A DNA stretch of 64,000 bases from Acidisarcina polymorpha (GCF_003330725.1 NZ_CP030840.1:4464001-4528000), one strand, 5' to 3'; shown: positions 9,700 to 18,715, counted from the first letter of the stretch. Notes: generated from the letters alone by a model not told the origin. Numbers and translations: made by a program.

Positions 9700-11334
9700 A
9701 TGATTTCAGTCAGCAATGTGAGTATGCGGTACGGGGCGAAGGTCCTCTTCGACGACGTCTCGATCAACTTTATTTCCGGTCGCCGCTACGGCTTGACCGG
9801 ACCGAATGGCGCCGGAAAGTCGACCTTTATGAAGGTCCTTACCGGTGAAATTGACGCCCAGAAGGGCAATGTCGTTCGCCCCAAAAAGCTGGGTATCCTG
9901 CGTCAGGACCAGTTTGCCTTTGACGCCTTCCGGGTGATCGACACCGTCATCATGGGCAACAAGGGCCTGTGGTCTGCACTTGAAGAGCGGGACAAGATCT
10001 ACGAGAAGTCCGAGCTCACCGATGAAGATGGCATGCGGCTCGGCGAACTCGAGGGCATTGTCGGCGAAGAGGACGGCTATACCGCCGAGAGCGACGCCGC
10101 CATCCTGTTACAGGGGCTTGATATTCCCGACGAGATTCACGACCGCAAGATGGGCGAACTTCAGGGGGGGCAGAAGGTCCGGGTGCTGCTCGCTCAAGCG
10201 CTCTTCGGCAAACCCCAGGCGCTGCTGCTTGACGAGCCTACGAACTATCTCGATCTCGATTCGATCCACTGGCTGCAGGATTTCCTGATCAACTTTGAAG
10301 GCACGCTGATCACCATCTCGCATGATCGGCATTTCCTCAACAGCGTCTGCACGCACATCGCCGATATCGACTACGAGACCATCATTACCTACACCGGCGG
10401 CTACGACGATATGGTGATGGCCAAGACCCAGATCCGTTCCCGCCTCGAGTCTCAGAACGAACAGCGCGAAAAGAAAATCGCTCAGTTGAACGAGTTCATC
10501 GCCCGCTTTGCTGCCGGCACCCGTTCCAGCCAGGTTACCAGCCGCAAGAAGGAAGTCGAGCGGCTGCAGACCACAGATCTGGCCCGGTCCAATATCGCCC
10601 GGCCCTACATTCGCTTCGACATGATGCGGCCCTCCGGCAAGCACATCCTCGAGGTGGAAAAACTTTCGAAGGGTTACGGCGATCTGGAAGTTATCAGGGA
10701 CTTCAGTGCGAGCGTCACCCGGGGCGAGAAGATTGCCTTGATGGGCCGTAACGGTCTAGGCAAAACCACGCTGCTGAAGGCGCTCCTGGTTGGAGATAAA
10801 GAGATTGACAAGGCGATGCGCAGCGAACTTCATGACCCCGAGTTCGCCAACGATGGCGGCACGGTCAAATGGGGCCACGAGGCGCAGATAGGCTACTTTC
10901 CGCAAGACGTGTCGAATGTCATTGAGAAAGGTCTGACCGTCGCCGACTGGCTCTATCAGTTCGATCCGAAGGCGACTAAAGAGGACATTCGCGGCATTCT
11001 CGGGCAGATGCTTTTCCGCGGCGAAGAGGGATTGAAGAAGACCGACGCGCTCTCCGGAGGCGAGGCCGCCCGTCTGATCTTCTGTAAGCTGATGCTGGTC
11101 AAGCCGAACATCCTCATCTTCGACGAGCCCACCAACCACCTTGATCTTGAATCGATCAACGCGCTCAACCAGGCCATCCAGAAATACGAGGGGACGGTGC
11201 TGCTCGTCACCCACGACCACGACTTGATCGACGAGGTTGCCACCAGAATCTGGCACTTTGACCAGAGCGGCGTCGAGGACTTCAAGGGGCCTTACGAGGA
11301 ATACGTGTCCGCCACTGCTGCGAGTGCGCGTTGA
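9700..11334 (+). CDS. ABC-F family ATPase, YbiT-like
   Basis: A 544-residue soluble protein with two ATP-binding cassettes and no membrane domain, as in ABC-F translation factors. Cassette 1 has Walker A GPNGAGKST, signature LQGGQKVR and Walker B LLLDEPTNYLDL; cassette 2 has GRNGLGKTT, signature LSGGEAAR and LIFDEPTNHLDL. Between them is the linker typical of the class (about residues 240-305, rich in R, K, Q and E) that reaches toward the ribosomal P-site tRNA. The insert after the first Walker A and the lack of a C-terminal extension match YbiT rather than EttA or Uup. The exact physiological role of YbiT remains open. Confidence 0.92.
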   Translation: MISVSNVSMRYGAKVLFDDVSINFISGRRYGLTGPNGAGKSTFMKVLTGEIDAQKGNVVRPKKLGILRQDQFAFDAFRVIDTVIMGNKGLWSALEERDKIYEKSELTDEDGMRLGELEGIVGEEDGYTAESDAAILLQGLDIPDEIHDRKMGELQGGQKVRVLLAQALFGKPQALLLDEPTNYLDLDSIHWLQDFLINFEGTLITISHDRHFLNSVCTHIADIDYETIITYTGGYDDMVMAKTQIRSRLESQNEQREKKIAQLNEFIARFAAGTRSSQVTSRKKEVERLQTTDLARSNIARPYIRFDMMRPSGKHILEVEKLSKGYGDLEVIRDFSASVTRGEKIALMGRNGLGKTTLLKALLVGDKEIDKAMRSELHDPEFANDGGTVKWGHEAQIGYFPQDVSNVIEKGLTVADWLYQFDPKATKEDIRGILGQMLFRGEEGLKKTDALSGGEAARLIFCKLMLVKPNILIFDEPTNHLDLESINALNQAIQKYEGTVLLVTHDHDLIDEVATRIWHFDQSGVEDFKGPYEEYVSATAASAR

Positions 11335-11402
11335 AGACTTGTGCCGGACACGTTTACGCGCCGGATGAACTAGGTGTGAAACTGGAGATGAGAGGTACTG
11401 TC

Positions 11403-11642
11403 ATGACTGAGATCGACTGGTCCGATTGTCCTATCGTTGAAACCAATCCCGAGAAGATGGGCGGAGTGCCGACCTTGCGCGCGTGGCGGCTTTCTGCGGA
11501 TTCCATAGTGGATAACCACGACTACGGTGCGACGGCGCAGGACATCCACGACTGGTTCCACGTCCCCTTGGCCGATGTTGAGTCTCTTTTTGCTTACGCG
11601 GAAGCGGCACGGGACTGGGCCGATGCGCGTTCTGTTCGATAA
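11403..11642 (+). CDS. DUF433 antitoxin-like protein
   Basis: A 79-residue protein with the DUF433 winged-helix pattern: WSDCPIVETNPEKMGGVPTLRAWRLSADSIVDNHDYG, then AQDIHDWFHVPLADVESLFAYA. DUF433 proteins are the small DNA-binding partners of DUF5615 PIN-like proteins in putative type II toxin-antitoxin pairs. The frame is open from a TTG at 11331 that overlaps the ABC-F stop, but ATG 11403 is preceded by AGAGG at good spacing and gives the family's normal length. The downstream toxin frame begins inside this gene (11623), the usual overlap of the module. Its partner is broken (see next entry). Confidence 0.82.
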   Translation: MTEIDWSDCPIVETNPEKMGGVPTLRAWRLSADSIVDNHDYGATAQDIHDWFHVPLADVESLFAYAEAARDWADARSVR

Positions 11643-11975
11643 GAATGTGCCTTACCCATTGCGACATCATTTGCGTTTCCACGCGGTTCAGTTTGCTGAA
11701 GACCTTGGTTGGGACCTGATCTCCAATGGCGAACTTCTGAGCGCCGCGGAGGCGACATGCTTCGACCTGATGGTCACCGCCGATCAGAACATCCGCTATC
11801 AGCAGAACTATCGGAGCGTCGGATCGGGTTGGTCGTGCTTGGCTCCAACCAGTGGCCTTTCCTAAAAGAACATCTGCCGAAGATCGTCTCAGCAGTAAGT
11901 TCGTCGGGAGTCGGCAGTTATACCTTCATCGAAATATCATTGCCGCCGAAGCCCAAATACATCCGGGCCGGCTAA
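11623..11975 (+). pseudogene. DUF5615 PIN-like toxin, frameshifted
   Basis: Frame 1 from ATG 11623 reads MRVLFDKNVPYPLRHHL ... GELLSAAEA ... VTADQNIRYQQN, the start and middle of a DUF5615 protein with acidic residues of the PIN-like active site (D6 and the D of TADQN). After codon 62 (ending 11808) this frame loses similarity and stops at 11865. The expected continuation, LSERRIGLVVLGSNQWP followed by a final strand, is found directly in the next frame and runs to 11975. Adding one base after AAC at 11806-11808 would join the two into one 117-residue product. So the gene is either inactivated by a single-base deletion or carries a sequencing error. Confidence 0.8.
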
Positions 11976-12004
11976 GGCCGAACGAAAGAGCGAAGTAGAA
12001 AAAA

Positions 12005-13825
12005 ATGCCGCCTGCAACCCCAATTCTCAATGCCCAAAGCCTCGCCAAGTCCTTCGGCGCGACGACCCTCTTCCGTGGCATCTCCTTCACCATCGGCGAG
12101 GGCGACCGCATCGGCCTGATCGGTCCGAACGGTTCGGGTAAGTCGACGCTGCTCCGCATCCTCGCCGGCGAGATCGACTCCGATGCCGGAGAGGTTGCGG
12201 TTCGTAAGCGCGCGCGGTTGAGCTACGTGACCCAGGAATCGCAGTTCTCCCCCGGCGATTCGGTGCGCGACGTGATTCTGAAAGCCCTGAAACGCAGCGG
12301 CGTTCCTGAGGGCGACTGGGAAGGCCGTCTGCGCGATACGCTCGGCCGGGCCGGCTTTGAAGATTTCGCCACCGAGGCGGTTACATTTTCCGGCGGCTGG
12401 CGGAAACGACTGGCGATCGCCGAGGCGCTGGTCCAGAATCCAGACGTCCTGCTCCTCGACGAGCCGACCAACCATCTCGATCTTGCCGGAATTGAGTGGC
12501 TCGAGGCGCTGCTCGCCGGCGCGTCATTCGCCTGCGTCGTCGTCAGCCACGACCGTTATTTTCTTGAGGGCGTTGCTACCGAGGTCTGTGAACTGAACCG
12601 CGCCTATCCTGACGGGGTGCTCCGCTTCTCCGGCAACTACAGCAACTTCCTTGAGAAGAAGGAAGAATATCTTCACGCGCAAGGCAAGCGTCAGGAAGCG
12701 CTCGAAAACCGGGTCAAAGTCGAGAAGGAGTGGCTGCGCCGCGGACCCAAGGCCCGGACGACTAAATCGAAGGCACGCATCGATAAAGCCAATGAACTGA
12801 TCGGCGAACTCAGCGGGATGCGCAACCGCAGCCAAACCTCGACCGCCGGCATCGACTTTGTCGCCACCGATCGCCAAACCAAGCGGCTGGTGGAGTTCCT
12901 CGATGTCGACTACTCGATCGATGGAAAGAAGCTCATTCAAGGACTCAACTTTCCCATCACTGCCGGAATGCGCGTGGGCCTGGTCGGGCCGAATGGCAGC
13001 GGTAAGACCACCTTGTTGCGCCTCTTACGCGGCGAGATCACGCCCGACGCAGGCGAGATTCGCAAGGCCAACCTGCTGCGGACCGTCTACTTCGACCAGA
13101 ACCGCATCCTCGATGGCAACCAGACTCTTCGCCGCGCGCTCGCGCCTGACAGCGATTCGGTCATCTATCAGGATCGCGTGATCCATGTCGCCTCCTGGGC
13201 TTCGCGTTTTCTCTTCACCGGCGAACAACTCAATCAGCCAGTGGAAAGGCTCTCTGGGGGCGAGCGCGCCCGCGTGCTCATCGCCAACCTAATGCTGCAG
13301 CCCGCCGACTTGCTTTTGCTCGATGAGCCGACCAACGATCTGGACATCCCAACGCTCGAGATCCTTGAAGAAAGCCTGCTCGAATATCCCGGTGCGCTGG
13401 TCCTCGTGACCCATGACCGCTTCATGCTCGACCGTGTCTCTACGGTCGTGCTCGGCCTCGACGGCCTAGGCAATGTCGAACGCTTCGCCGATTACAGCCA
13501 GTGGGAGGAGTGGCAGGCAACACAACAGCAGACCGCCAACCGCGATCTCCAGCCAACCGCGCCAGCAGCGAACAAGAACGGTGCTGCTCCCGCATCCTCC
13601 AAGAAAAAGCTGTCGTATATCGAAGCGCGGGAGTTCTCTACCATCGAGGAGCGGGTCGAAAAGGCAGAAGAGGCGCTACAGGCCCGGCGCGAAGCAGTCG
13701 ACGATCCATCCGTGGCCGTTGATCCGGTCAAGCTGCAGGCTGCCCTTGCTGAACTCGACACCGCCCAAGAGGCGGTAGACGCCCTCTACGCGCGCTGGGC
13801 GGAGCTCGAAGCCAAACGTGCCTAA
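12005..13825 (+). CDS. uup: ABC-F family ATPase, Uup-like
   Basis: A 606-residue soluble twin-cassette ATPase. Cassette 1: GPNGSGKST, signature FSGGWRKR, LLLDEPTNHLDL. Cassette 2: GPNGSGKTT, signature LSGGERAR, LLLDEPTNDLDI. The interdomain linker contains the Uup/EttA-like RRGPKARTTKSKARI. A C-terminal coiled coil follows a low-complexity A/N/Q/T segment (about 505-525), starting KKKLSYIEAREFSTIEERVE; this extension is diagnostic of Uup, where it binds branched DNA. Uup affects precise excision of transposons and also ribosome function. The start ATG follows AGAAAAAA with only a weak ribosome site. It converges on the DUF6526 gene. Confidence 0.92.
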   Translation: MPPATPILNAQSLAKSFGATTLFRGISFTIGEGDRIGLIGPNGSGKSTLLRILAGEIDSDAGEVAVRKRARLSYVTQESQFSPGDSVRDVILKALKRSGVPEGDWEGRLRDTLGRAGFEDFATEAVTFSGGWRKRLAIAEALVQNPDVLLLDEPTNHLDLAGIEWLEALLAGASFACVVVSHDRYFLEGVATEVCELNRAYPDGVLRFSGNYSNFLEKKEEYLHAQGKRQEALENRVKVEKEWLRRGPKARTTKSKARIDKANELIGELSGMRNRSQTSTAGIDFVATDRQTKRLVEFLDVDYSIDGKKLIQGLNFPITAGMRVGLVGPNGSGKTTLLRLLRGEITPDAGEIRKANLLRTVYFDQNRILDGNQTLRRALAPDSDSVIYQDRVIHVASWASRFLFTGEQLNQPVERLSGGERARVLIANLMLQPADLLLLDEPTNDLDIPTLEILEESLLEYPGALVLVTHDRFMLDRVSTVVLGLDGLGNVERFADYSQWEEWQATQQQTANRDLQPTAPAANKNGAAPASSKKKLSYIEAREFSTIEERVEKAEEALQARREAVDDPSVAVDPVKLQAALAELDTAQEAVDALYARWAELEAKRA

Positions 13826-13874
13826 GCTCAAATCGAGCTGGCAAGAACGAACGCGCGAGAACCACAAAAGTGGA

Positions 13875-14312
13875 TTAAACCCTCCAATAGTCCGGCCTCC
13901 AACTGCGGATCGACTGCTTAATCGCCTTCGCTTGCAGACCCTCTCGCAGGGTTCTGTCTGTCAACTCGGAAAGCTCTTCATCCGAGGCAAAACGCAGCGC
14001 GATTAGCTGTCCTTCGCTCAGCTCCAATGTCCGCGCTTGGAGCGCCGCGGGCAACAGCGCCGCCAAACGAAGGCGCTCTTCCAGCCGAATGACCCGGTCC
14101 TGCACCTTCGTCGCGTACCTGCGACAGTGCAGAGCCAGCAGTAGCACGATAAACGAGAAAACATCCAGCCAGATATGCGTCGGACTCGCCCGGCGGATTG
14201 TGAACCAGATCGCGAAACCGAAGCAAAGCAGTAAGGCGGGAATGAGCACATAGTGAAACATCGGATCGATCCTGCCGTGATTGGCCAGCGTCTGGGGTAC
14301 TTTTTCGCTCAT
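13875..14312 (-). CDS. DUF6526 family membrane protein
   Basis: A 145-residue protein with two closely spaced membrane helices near the N terminus (FHYVLIPALLLCFGFAIWF and WLDVFSFIVLLLALHCR). A long amphipathic, charged C-terminal segment follows, with QDRVIRLEERLRL and LRFASDEELSELTDRTL, as in DUF6526. No biochemical role is known. ATG 14312 was chosen over the open frame to 14372 because AGGAG stands 6 bases before it. Convergent with uup, 49 bases apart. Confidence 0.8.
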   Translation of the reverse strand: MSEKVPQTLANHGRIDPMFHYVLIPALLLCFGFAIWFTIRRASPTHIWLDVFSFIVLLLALHCRRYATKVQDRVIRLEERLRLAALLPAALQARTLELSEGQLIALRFASDEELSELTDRTLREGLQAKAIKQSIRSWRPDYWRV

Positions 14313-14501
14313 GCGTTTCTCCTGTTCAGGATGTTCTCCGAATGCGATGCGGGCACCCTGGTTATACAGCATGGATGGCAGCCGCGCGGGACGAGCGTCT
14401 CTTAAAAAGATTCCTATGGCATAGAAACCGGATTCCGGTTAGACTTCGGCTGTTTTCCCTTTCGTGTTTCTGCTTACTCCAAAACAATCAGGAGCTCTCG
14501 C

Positions 14502-15230
14502 GTGCCACTTATTAAGAAACTGGGTGCTGAATTCCTCGGAACCTTTTGGCTAGTCTTTGGGGGTTGCGGCAGCGCAGTATTGGCGGCTGGCTTCCCGAAG
14601 TTGGGAATCGCGTTCGCTGGCGTCGCTCTCGCCTTCGGACTTACCGTGTTGTCCATGGCTTTCGCTGTCGGCCATATTTCCGGAGGTCACTTCAATCCCG
14701 CCGTGACGGTGGGGCTATTTGTTGGCAAGCGATTTCCAGTGGGCGACGTTTTGCCCTACATTCTCGCTCAGGTAGTCGGCGCAGTCGCTGGTTCTGGCGT
14801 GCTCTACCTGATCGCGAGCGGGGTGCCGGACTTCAGCCTGGCCGGCGGTTTTGCTTCCAATGGCTATGGCGCCCACTCGCCCGGCGGGTATTCCCTGGTA
14901 GCGTGCCTGGTAGCCGAGATTGTGCTGACGGCGTTCTTCCTGATCGTGATCATGGGCGCAACCGACAAACGGGGGGTCCCGGCCGGCTTTGCCCCGATCG
15001 CCATCGGTCTGGCGTTGACCTTGATTCACCTGATCAGCATTCCGGTGACGAACACTTCAGTCAATCCTGCGCGAAGCACCGGTCCGGCCTTATTTGTGGG
15101 TGGATGGGCATTGCAGCAGTTATGGCTCTTCTGGCTTGCTCCGATCCTGGGCGGCGTCATCGGCGCGGTTCTGTATCTGCTCATCGCCGGCGACCATGAT
15201 CCAAAGCTCCCGCAAGGCAAAGCTCTCTAA
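14502..15230 (+). CDS. aqpZ: Aquaporin Z-like water channel
   Basis: A 242-residue inner-membrane channel with six membrane helices and both half-helix NPA motifs (HFNPAVTV around residue 65 and SVNPARSTG around residue 187). The residues around the second motif ([15 protein letters not shown]) are of the water-selective AqpZ type rather than the glycerol-facilitator type, which has NPARD. GTG start at 14502 with AGGAG 7 bases upstream. It appears monocistronic, with a stem-loop 24 bases downstream. Confidence 0.95.
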   Translation: MPLIKKLGAEFLGTFWLVFGGCGSAVLAAGFPKLGIAFAGVALAFGLTVLSMAFAVGHISGGHFNPAVTVGLFVGKRFPVGDVLPYILAQVVGAVAGSGVLYLIASGVPDFSLAGGFASNGYGAHSPGGYSLVACLVAEIVLTAFFLIVIMGATDKRGVPAGFAPIAIGLALTLIHLISIPVTNTSVNPARSTGPALFVGGWALQQLWLFWLAPILGGVIGAVLYLLIAGDHDPKLPQGKAL

Positions 15231-15253
15231 CTACCTGGGAAGGATGCATAGTT

Positions 15254-15280
15254 ATAGGGGCGACCGTATGTCGCTCCTAT
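15254..15280 (+). terminator. Stem-loop downstream of aqpZ
   Basis: Inverted repeat ATAGGGGCGAC (15254-15264) / GTCGCTCCTAT (15270-15280) with a 5-base loop and one G-U pair. There is no uridine run directly after it, so it may be a weak terminator or an mRNA-stabilising hairpin. Confidence 0.5.
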
Positions 15281-15289
15281 GAAACCCAT

Positions 15290-15323
15290 GATTCTCTTAT
15301 CAAATCCACGATTTCCTTATCAA
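15290..15323 (+). promoter_or_regulatory. Tandem 14-base direct repeat upstream of the CPBP protease gene
   Basis: GATTCTCTTATCAA (15290-15303) and GATTTCCTTATCAA (15310-15323) match at 12 of 14 positions with a 20-base period, close to two helical turns. Tandem sites on one DNA face are typical for dimeric response regulators. The repeat is 49 bases before the gene at 15372. The protein that would bind is unknown. Confidence 0.35.
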
Positions 15324-15371
15324 TTGAAAGCAGGAACGAATTAAGATCGACCACCTTGCGGATCGGTTTGT

Positions 15372-16145
15372 ATGATCGCTGGGATGCTCCATTTAGCGCC
15401 ATCGGAAGCGCGAATCTTCTTTCATCTGCTGGCGTTCGTGCTCGTCATTGCCGCGCCGGGTGTTGGGTGGATCGTCGCCGGCCGCATTAAGGCTGCGCCT
15501 TCCTTCGGTTCGAGAGTGCTGGGCTACAAACTTGTGAGCCTTGGTCTTTTCCTGGCCAGCCTGGCGGTCTTCCTCCTGATACCACCCGCGACCTTCTTTG
15601 CGGCGCAGATCAAGAATCGGGGCGTCACGTGGCTTCCCAGTCGAGAACTGATCAGCGCGCTGGCGATAGTGCTCGTTCTCTTAACGGCTGTTCCGGCCCT
15701 CCTTGCACGTACGAACGGAAGCTTTCAGGCAAATTTCAAGCGCCAAATTTCTGAGATACGAAACTTGCTCCCCCACAGCGGGGTAGAACGGCTCTGGTTC
15801 GGCTTGGCCGCGGTCATTGCCGGCGTTTGTGAAGAGGTGCTGTACAGGGGCTTCCTGCTGCACTATTTGCACGTGTTTCCGTGGCGCTTGAATATCGGGA
15901 CGTCGCTGCTTGTCGCTTGTACAGTTTTCGGCATTTTTCACCTTTATCAGGGAGTAGGTGGGGTGTTACAGACCCTCCTGCTGGCGCTCGGTCTATGCGT
16001 GCTGTTTCTGGCGACTCGCTCATTGCTGATTCCCATCTTGCTGCACGTGCTGGTGGAGTTACGCATCTTTCTGGTCTTACCGATCATCTTGCCGTCGGAG
16101 GGGCGGCAGCGAACGTCATCGGTGAAAAATCATCCCGATGGTTGA
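15372..16145 (+). CDS. CPBP family intramembrane glutamic endopeptidase
   Basis: A 257-residue polytopic membrane protein with about seven helices. The CPBP (Abi/Rce1-like) motifs are present: motif 1 EEVLYRGFLL (about 155-164, with paired catalytic glutamates and the arginine), motif 2 FHLYQG (about 195) and motif 3 HVLVELR near the end. In Rce1 relatives the glutamate and histidines activate water for cleavage inside the membrane. Bacterial members work in peptide maturation, self-immunity or stress responses; nothing nearby (no bacteriocin gene) indicates the substrate. ATG 15372 is used; a second ATG four codons later is equally possible. Confidence 0.85.
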   Translation: MIAGMLHLAPSEARIFFHLLAFVLVIAAPGVGWIVAGRIKAAPSFGSRVLGYKLVSLGLFLASLAVFLLIPPATFFAAQIKNRGVTWLPSRELISALAIVLVLLTAVPALLARTNGSFQANFKRQISEIRNLLPHSGVERLWFGLAAVIAGVCEEVLYRGFLLHYLHVFPWRLNIGTSLLVACTVFGIFHLYQGVGGVLQTLLLALGLCVLFLATRSLLIPILLHVLVELRIFLVLPIILPSEGRQRTSSVKNHPDG

Positions 16146-16351
16146 GGGAAAAACCGTCCCGGAGGCCGAAGACATGATTTGGCCGCTCCTTTATTCTCAG
16201 TCTTGTTTACAGCCTCCCAAATGCCTCGATACTCACCCAGCGATCGGGGCATCTCTTTTTTTGGGCAGCGAACCCGCTATGCTGCTTCGATCAGGTTTGT
16301 GCATCGGGATTGACTCCGTAGTAAGCTGTCTCTGCATTCATTCAGAGGGCT

Positions 16352-17242
16352 ATGAACAGATCAGGGGTATCGCGACGCGCATTTATGAAGACCGGTGTGA
16401 AGGCTGGGGTGACGGCAGGAATGGCTGCAAGCGCCGGACTGGCAAGCGCCCAAGCAGCTGCCGATACCGGCGCAATGATACGAAAAGGAAATATTCGTCA
16501 GTCGGTGAGTCGCTGGTGCTACAAAGATGTGCCGCTTGACGATCTTTGTGCCTACTCGGCTAAGATCGGCCTCAAGGGAGTCGATCTGCTCGAGGTCAGC
16601 GAGTGGGACGCCCCCAAGAAGTACGGACTCATCTGCACCATGGGCTATGCCGGGGGCGGCTCGATTCCCGATGCGCTGAACCGGCTCGAGAACCACGCCG
16701 CAATCGAGGCGGCCTTCCGCAAAAACATTCCTCTCGCGGCAAAGGCGGGTGTACCGAACGTGATCACCTTCTCAGGCAATCGTCGGGGCATGTCCGATGA
16801 AGAGGGGGCGAAGAATTGCGTGATCGGGCTCAACCGTCTCAAGAAAATTGGCGAAGACAACGGCGTCACCATCTGCATGGAGTTGCTCAACAGCAAGGTC
16901 AACCATAAGGACTACATGTGCGACCACACCGCCTGGGGGGTTGGCGTCATGCAGGAGGTCAATTCTCCTAATGTCAAATTGCTGTACGACATTTATCACA
17001 TGCAGATTATGGAAGGTGATCTCATCCGGACCATCACCGACAACCAGAAGTGGCTGGGTCACTTTCATACCGGCGGCGTTCCTGGCCGTCATGAACTGAA
17101 CGATCAGCAAGAGGTGCAATGGGACGGAGTGATGAGGGGAATTCTTGCGACCGGGTACAAAGGCTACGTGGCGCACGAGTTTGTACCTACCGGAGATCCA
17201 TTGACCAGTCTGAGGCAAGCCGTCGAACTCTGTGACGTATAG
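16352..17242 (+). CDS. Tat-exported TIM-barrel protein, hydroxypyruvate isomerase-like
   Basis: A 296-residue protein with a twin-arginine signal (SRRAFMKTG, then a hydrophobic Ala/Gly-rich stretch ending ASAQA). The mature part is an AP-endonuclease-2-type sugar isomerase barrel. Metal-binding and catalytic positions of hydroxypyruvate isomerases are visible: ICMELLN with its glutamate, LLYDIYHMQIMEGDL, HFHTGGVPGRHEL and the closing AHEFVPT glutamate. Cytoplasmic Hyi converts hydroxypyruvate to tartronate semialdehyde. The exported acidobacterial versions have no proven substrate; oxidation or epimerisation of plant sugars is a guess. The next gene starts 10 bases after its stop. Confidence 0.85.
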   Translation: MNRSGVSRRAFMKTGVKAGVTAGMAASAGLASAQAAADTGAMIRKGNIRQSVSRWCYKDVPLDDLCAYSAKIGLKGVDLLEVSEWDAPKKYGLICTMGYAGGGSIPDALNRLENHAAIEAAFRKNIPLAAKAGVPNVITFSGNRRGMSDEEGAKNCVIGLNRLKKIGEDNGVTICMELLNSKVNHKDYMCDHTAWGVGVMQEVNSPNVKLLYDIYHMQIMEGDLIRTITDNQKWLGHFHTGGVPGRHELNDQQEVQWDGVMRGILATGYKGYVAHEFVPTGDPLTSLRQAVELCDV

Positions 17243-17251
17243 GGTCCTCTG

Positions 17252-18055
17252 ATGGCCCTCGGCATCCGAGTTCGGGCCGAAGAGCGAACAATTAGAACCG
17301 GGATGAAAGCCAGCGGCGCGCAACAAACTGCAATCCAGCTGCAGCGTGCGTACTACGCCCAGACTGCAAATAGATATGATGAGATGCATCTCCATGAAGA
17401 TGATGAGCATTCCTTTGCGCTGCGGTACATGCTCTCCATCCTTTCTTCCTGGGGCATCCGTTCCATCCTCGACATCGGGAGCGGCACTGGCCGTGGTCTG
17501 TTGGAAACTATCAAAGAACAGCCTGAAGTCTTTGTCATAGGGGTTGAGCCCTCTGCTGAACTACGTGCAATTGGACATTCAAAGGGGCTATCGAAGACCC
17601 AGCTGATCGATGGTGATGCCCAGATGTTAGCGTTCAAAGACCGCTCCTTTGATCTTGTTTGCGAATTTGGCGCTCTGCATCACATCCCCGATCCGCACCG
17701 GGCGGTTGCCGAAATGTTGCGAGTCGCACGCAAAGCCATCTTCATCTCCGACAGCAACAATTTCGGCCAGGGCAGCAAACTCTCCCGGACACTGAAGCAA
17801 GTCATCAACGCGGCGGGTTTGTGGCCATTCGTCAACACGATAAGAACGAAAGGGAAGGGATACTTCTTATCAGAAGAGGACGGAGTCGGCTATTCCTACT
17901 CGGTCTTTAATAACTATCGTCAAATAAGAGATGCGTGCGAATCGGTGCATATGCTGAATACTGCCAGTGGTGGTCCGAACCTTTACCGGACTGCCGCCCA
18001 CGTGGCGCTATTGGGAAGAAAACGGGAAGACGTGGAGCCTCCAGTCAAGCAGTGA
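17252..18055 (+). CDS. SAM-dependent class I methyltransferase
   Basis: A 267-residue cytosolic protein of the Methyltransf_11 type. Motif I is ILDIGSGTGRG (around residues 71-81), motif II acidic residue IGVEPSAE, post-motif region DGDAQMLAFKDRSFDLVCEFGALHHIPDPHRAVAEMLRV. The C-terminal third carries a substrate cap with GYFLSEEDGVGYSYSVFNNYRQI, but the acceptor cannot be named. ATG 17252 has AGGG at fair spacing; ATG 17303 is possible and would remove a less convincing N-terminal segment. Confidence 0.85.
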   Translation: MALGIRVRAEERTIRTGMKASGAQQTAIQLQRAYYAQTANRYDEMHLHEDDEHSFALRYMLSILSSWGIRSILDIGSGTGRGLLETIKEQPEVFVIGVEPSAELRAIGHSKGLSKTQLIDGDAQMLAFKDRSFDLVCEFGALHHIPDPHRAVAEMLRVARKAIFISDSNNFGQGSKLSRTLKQVINAAGLWPFVNTIRTKGKGYFLSEEDGVGYSYSVFNNYRQIRDACESVHMLNTASGGPNLYRTAAHVALLGRKREDVEPPVKQ

Positions 18056-18141
18056 ACTGATGTCTGGAAGTGGAGTGACCGGACAACGATCCTCAATGTG
18101 CGAGCTTCTTAACAAGGGTAAGGCAACACACGAGGTGAAAA

Positions 18142-18651
18142 ATGGGTCTGTTAACTCCGAATCAAATCAAAGGTTTCGAATCGCTTTACACACTCCAACT
18201 CAGATATCTCCTGTCGACGGAGAACCAGATCATCAAGGGTCTCGAGAGCATGATCGATGCGGCCTCGGATACGCAGCTTCGGGAAGCCTTCCAGTCGCAC
18301 CTGCAGGAAACAGAGGTGCATGCTCAACGTATCGAGCAGATCCTGCAGAGTTTTCAGGGCGGCGTGGACGATAAGAAGTGTTCGGTCACGGCGGCCCTCA
18401 TCTCCGCTGGCGAAAACATCGTCAAGGAGTCGGACGAGGGGCCGGTGCGCGATGCTGGCTTGATCGCAGGAGCTCAGAAGATCGAGCATTTCGAGATTGC
18501 ATCTTACGGTTCTGCACGCGATTGGGCGACTTTACTCGGGCGATCGGAAGATGCTGCATTGCTCCAGAAGACGCTTGATGAAGAAAAACATGCAGACTCG
18601 TTGCTGAACAGTATCTCCAAGCGCGCCAATCAGGAAGCAGTTGCTGCCTAG
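18142..18651 (+). CDS. YciE/YciF-like ferritin-family protein (DUF892)
   Basis: A 169-residue all-helical protein of the DUF892 family. Four helices carry the di-iron type carboxylates and histidines: YTLQLRYLLSTENQIIKGL, LQETEVHAQRIEQIL, KIEHFEIASYGSARDWA and LDEEKHADSLLNSI. Family members are induced by osmotic and general stress and are thought to store metal or protect against oxidants. A good ribosome site (GAGGTGAAAA) precedes ATG 18142. A stem-loop lies 38 bases downstream. Confidence 0.88.
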   Translation: MGLLTPNQIKGFESLYTLQLRYLLSTENQIIKGLESMIDAASDTQLREAFQSHLQETEVHAQRIEQILQSFQGGVDDKKCSVTAALISAGENIVKESDEGPVRDAGLIAGAQKIEHFEIASYGSARDWATLLGRSEDAALLQKTLDEEKHADSLLNSISKRANQEAVAA

Positions 18652-18689
18652 CGCTCTCTACCCGGTGATTCGTAATGACTATTGTGGAT

Positions 18690-18715
18690 CCCAGGCTTCC
18701 CGTATGAGGCCTGGG
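18690..18715 (+). terminator. Stem-loop after the YciE-like gene
   Basis: CCCAGGC (18690-18696) / GCCTGGG (18709-18715) with a 12-base loop, flanked by further pairable bases (GGAT.../...TACC). No clear T run follows. The stem shares CCCAGGC(T) with the hairpin at 31551-31583. Confidence 0.45.
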
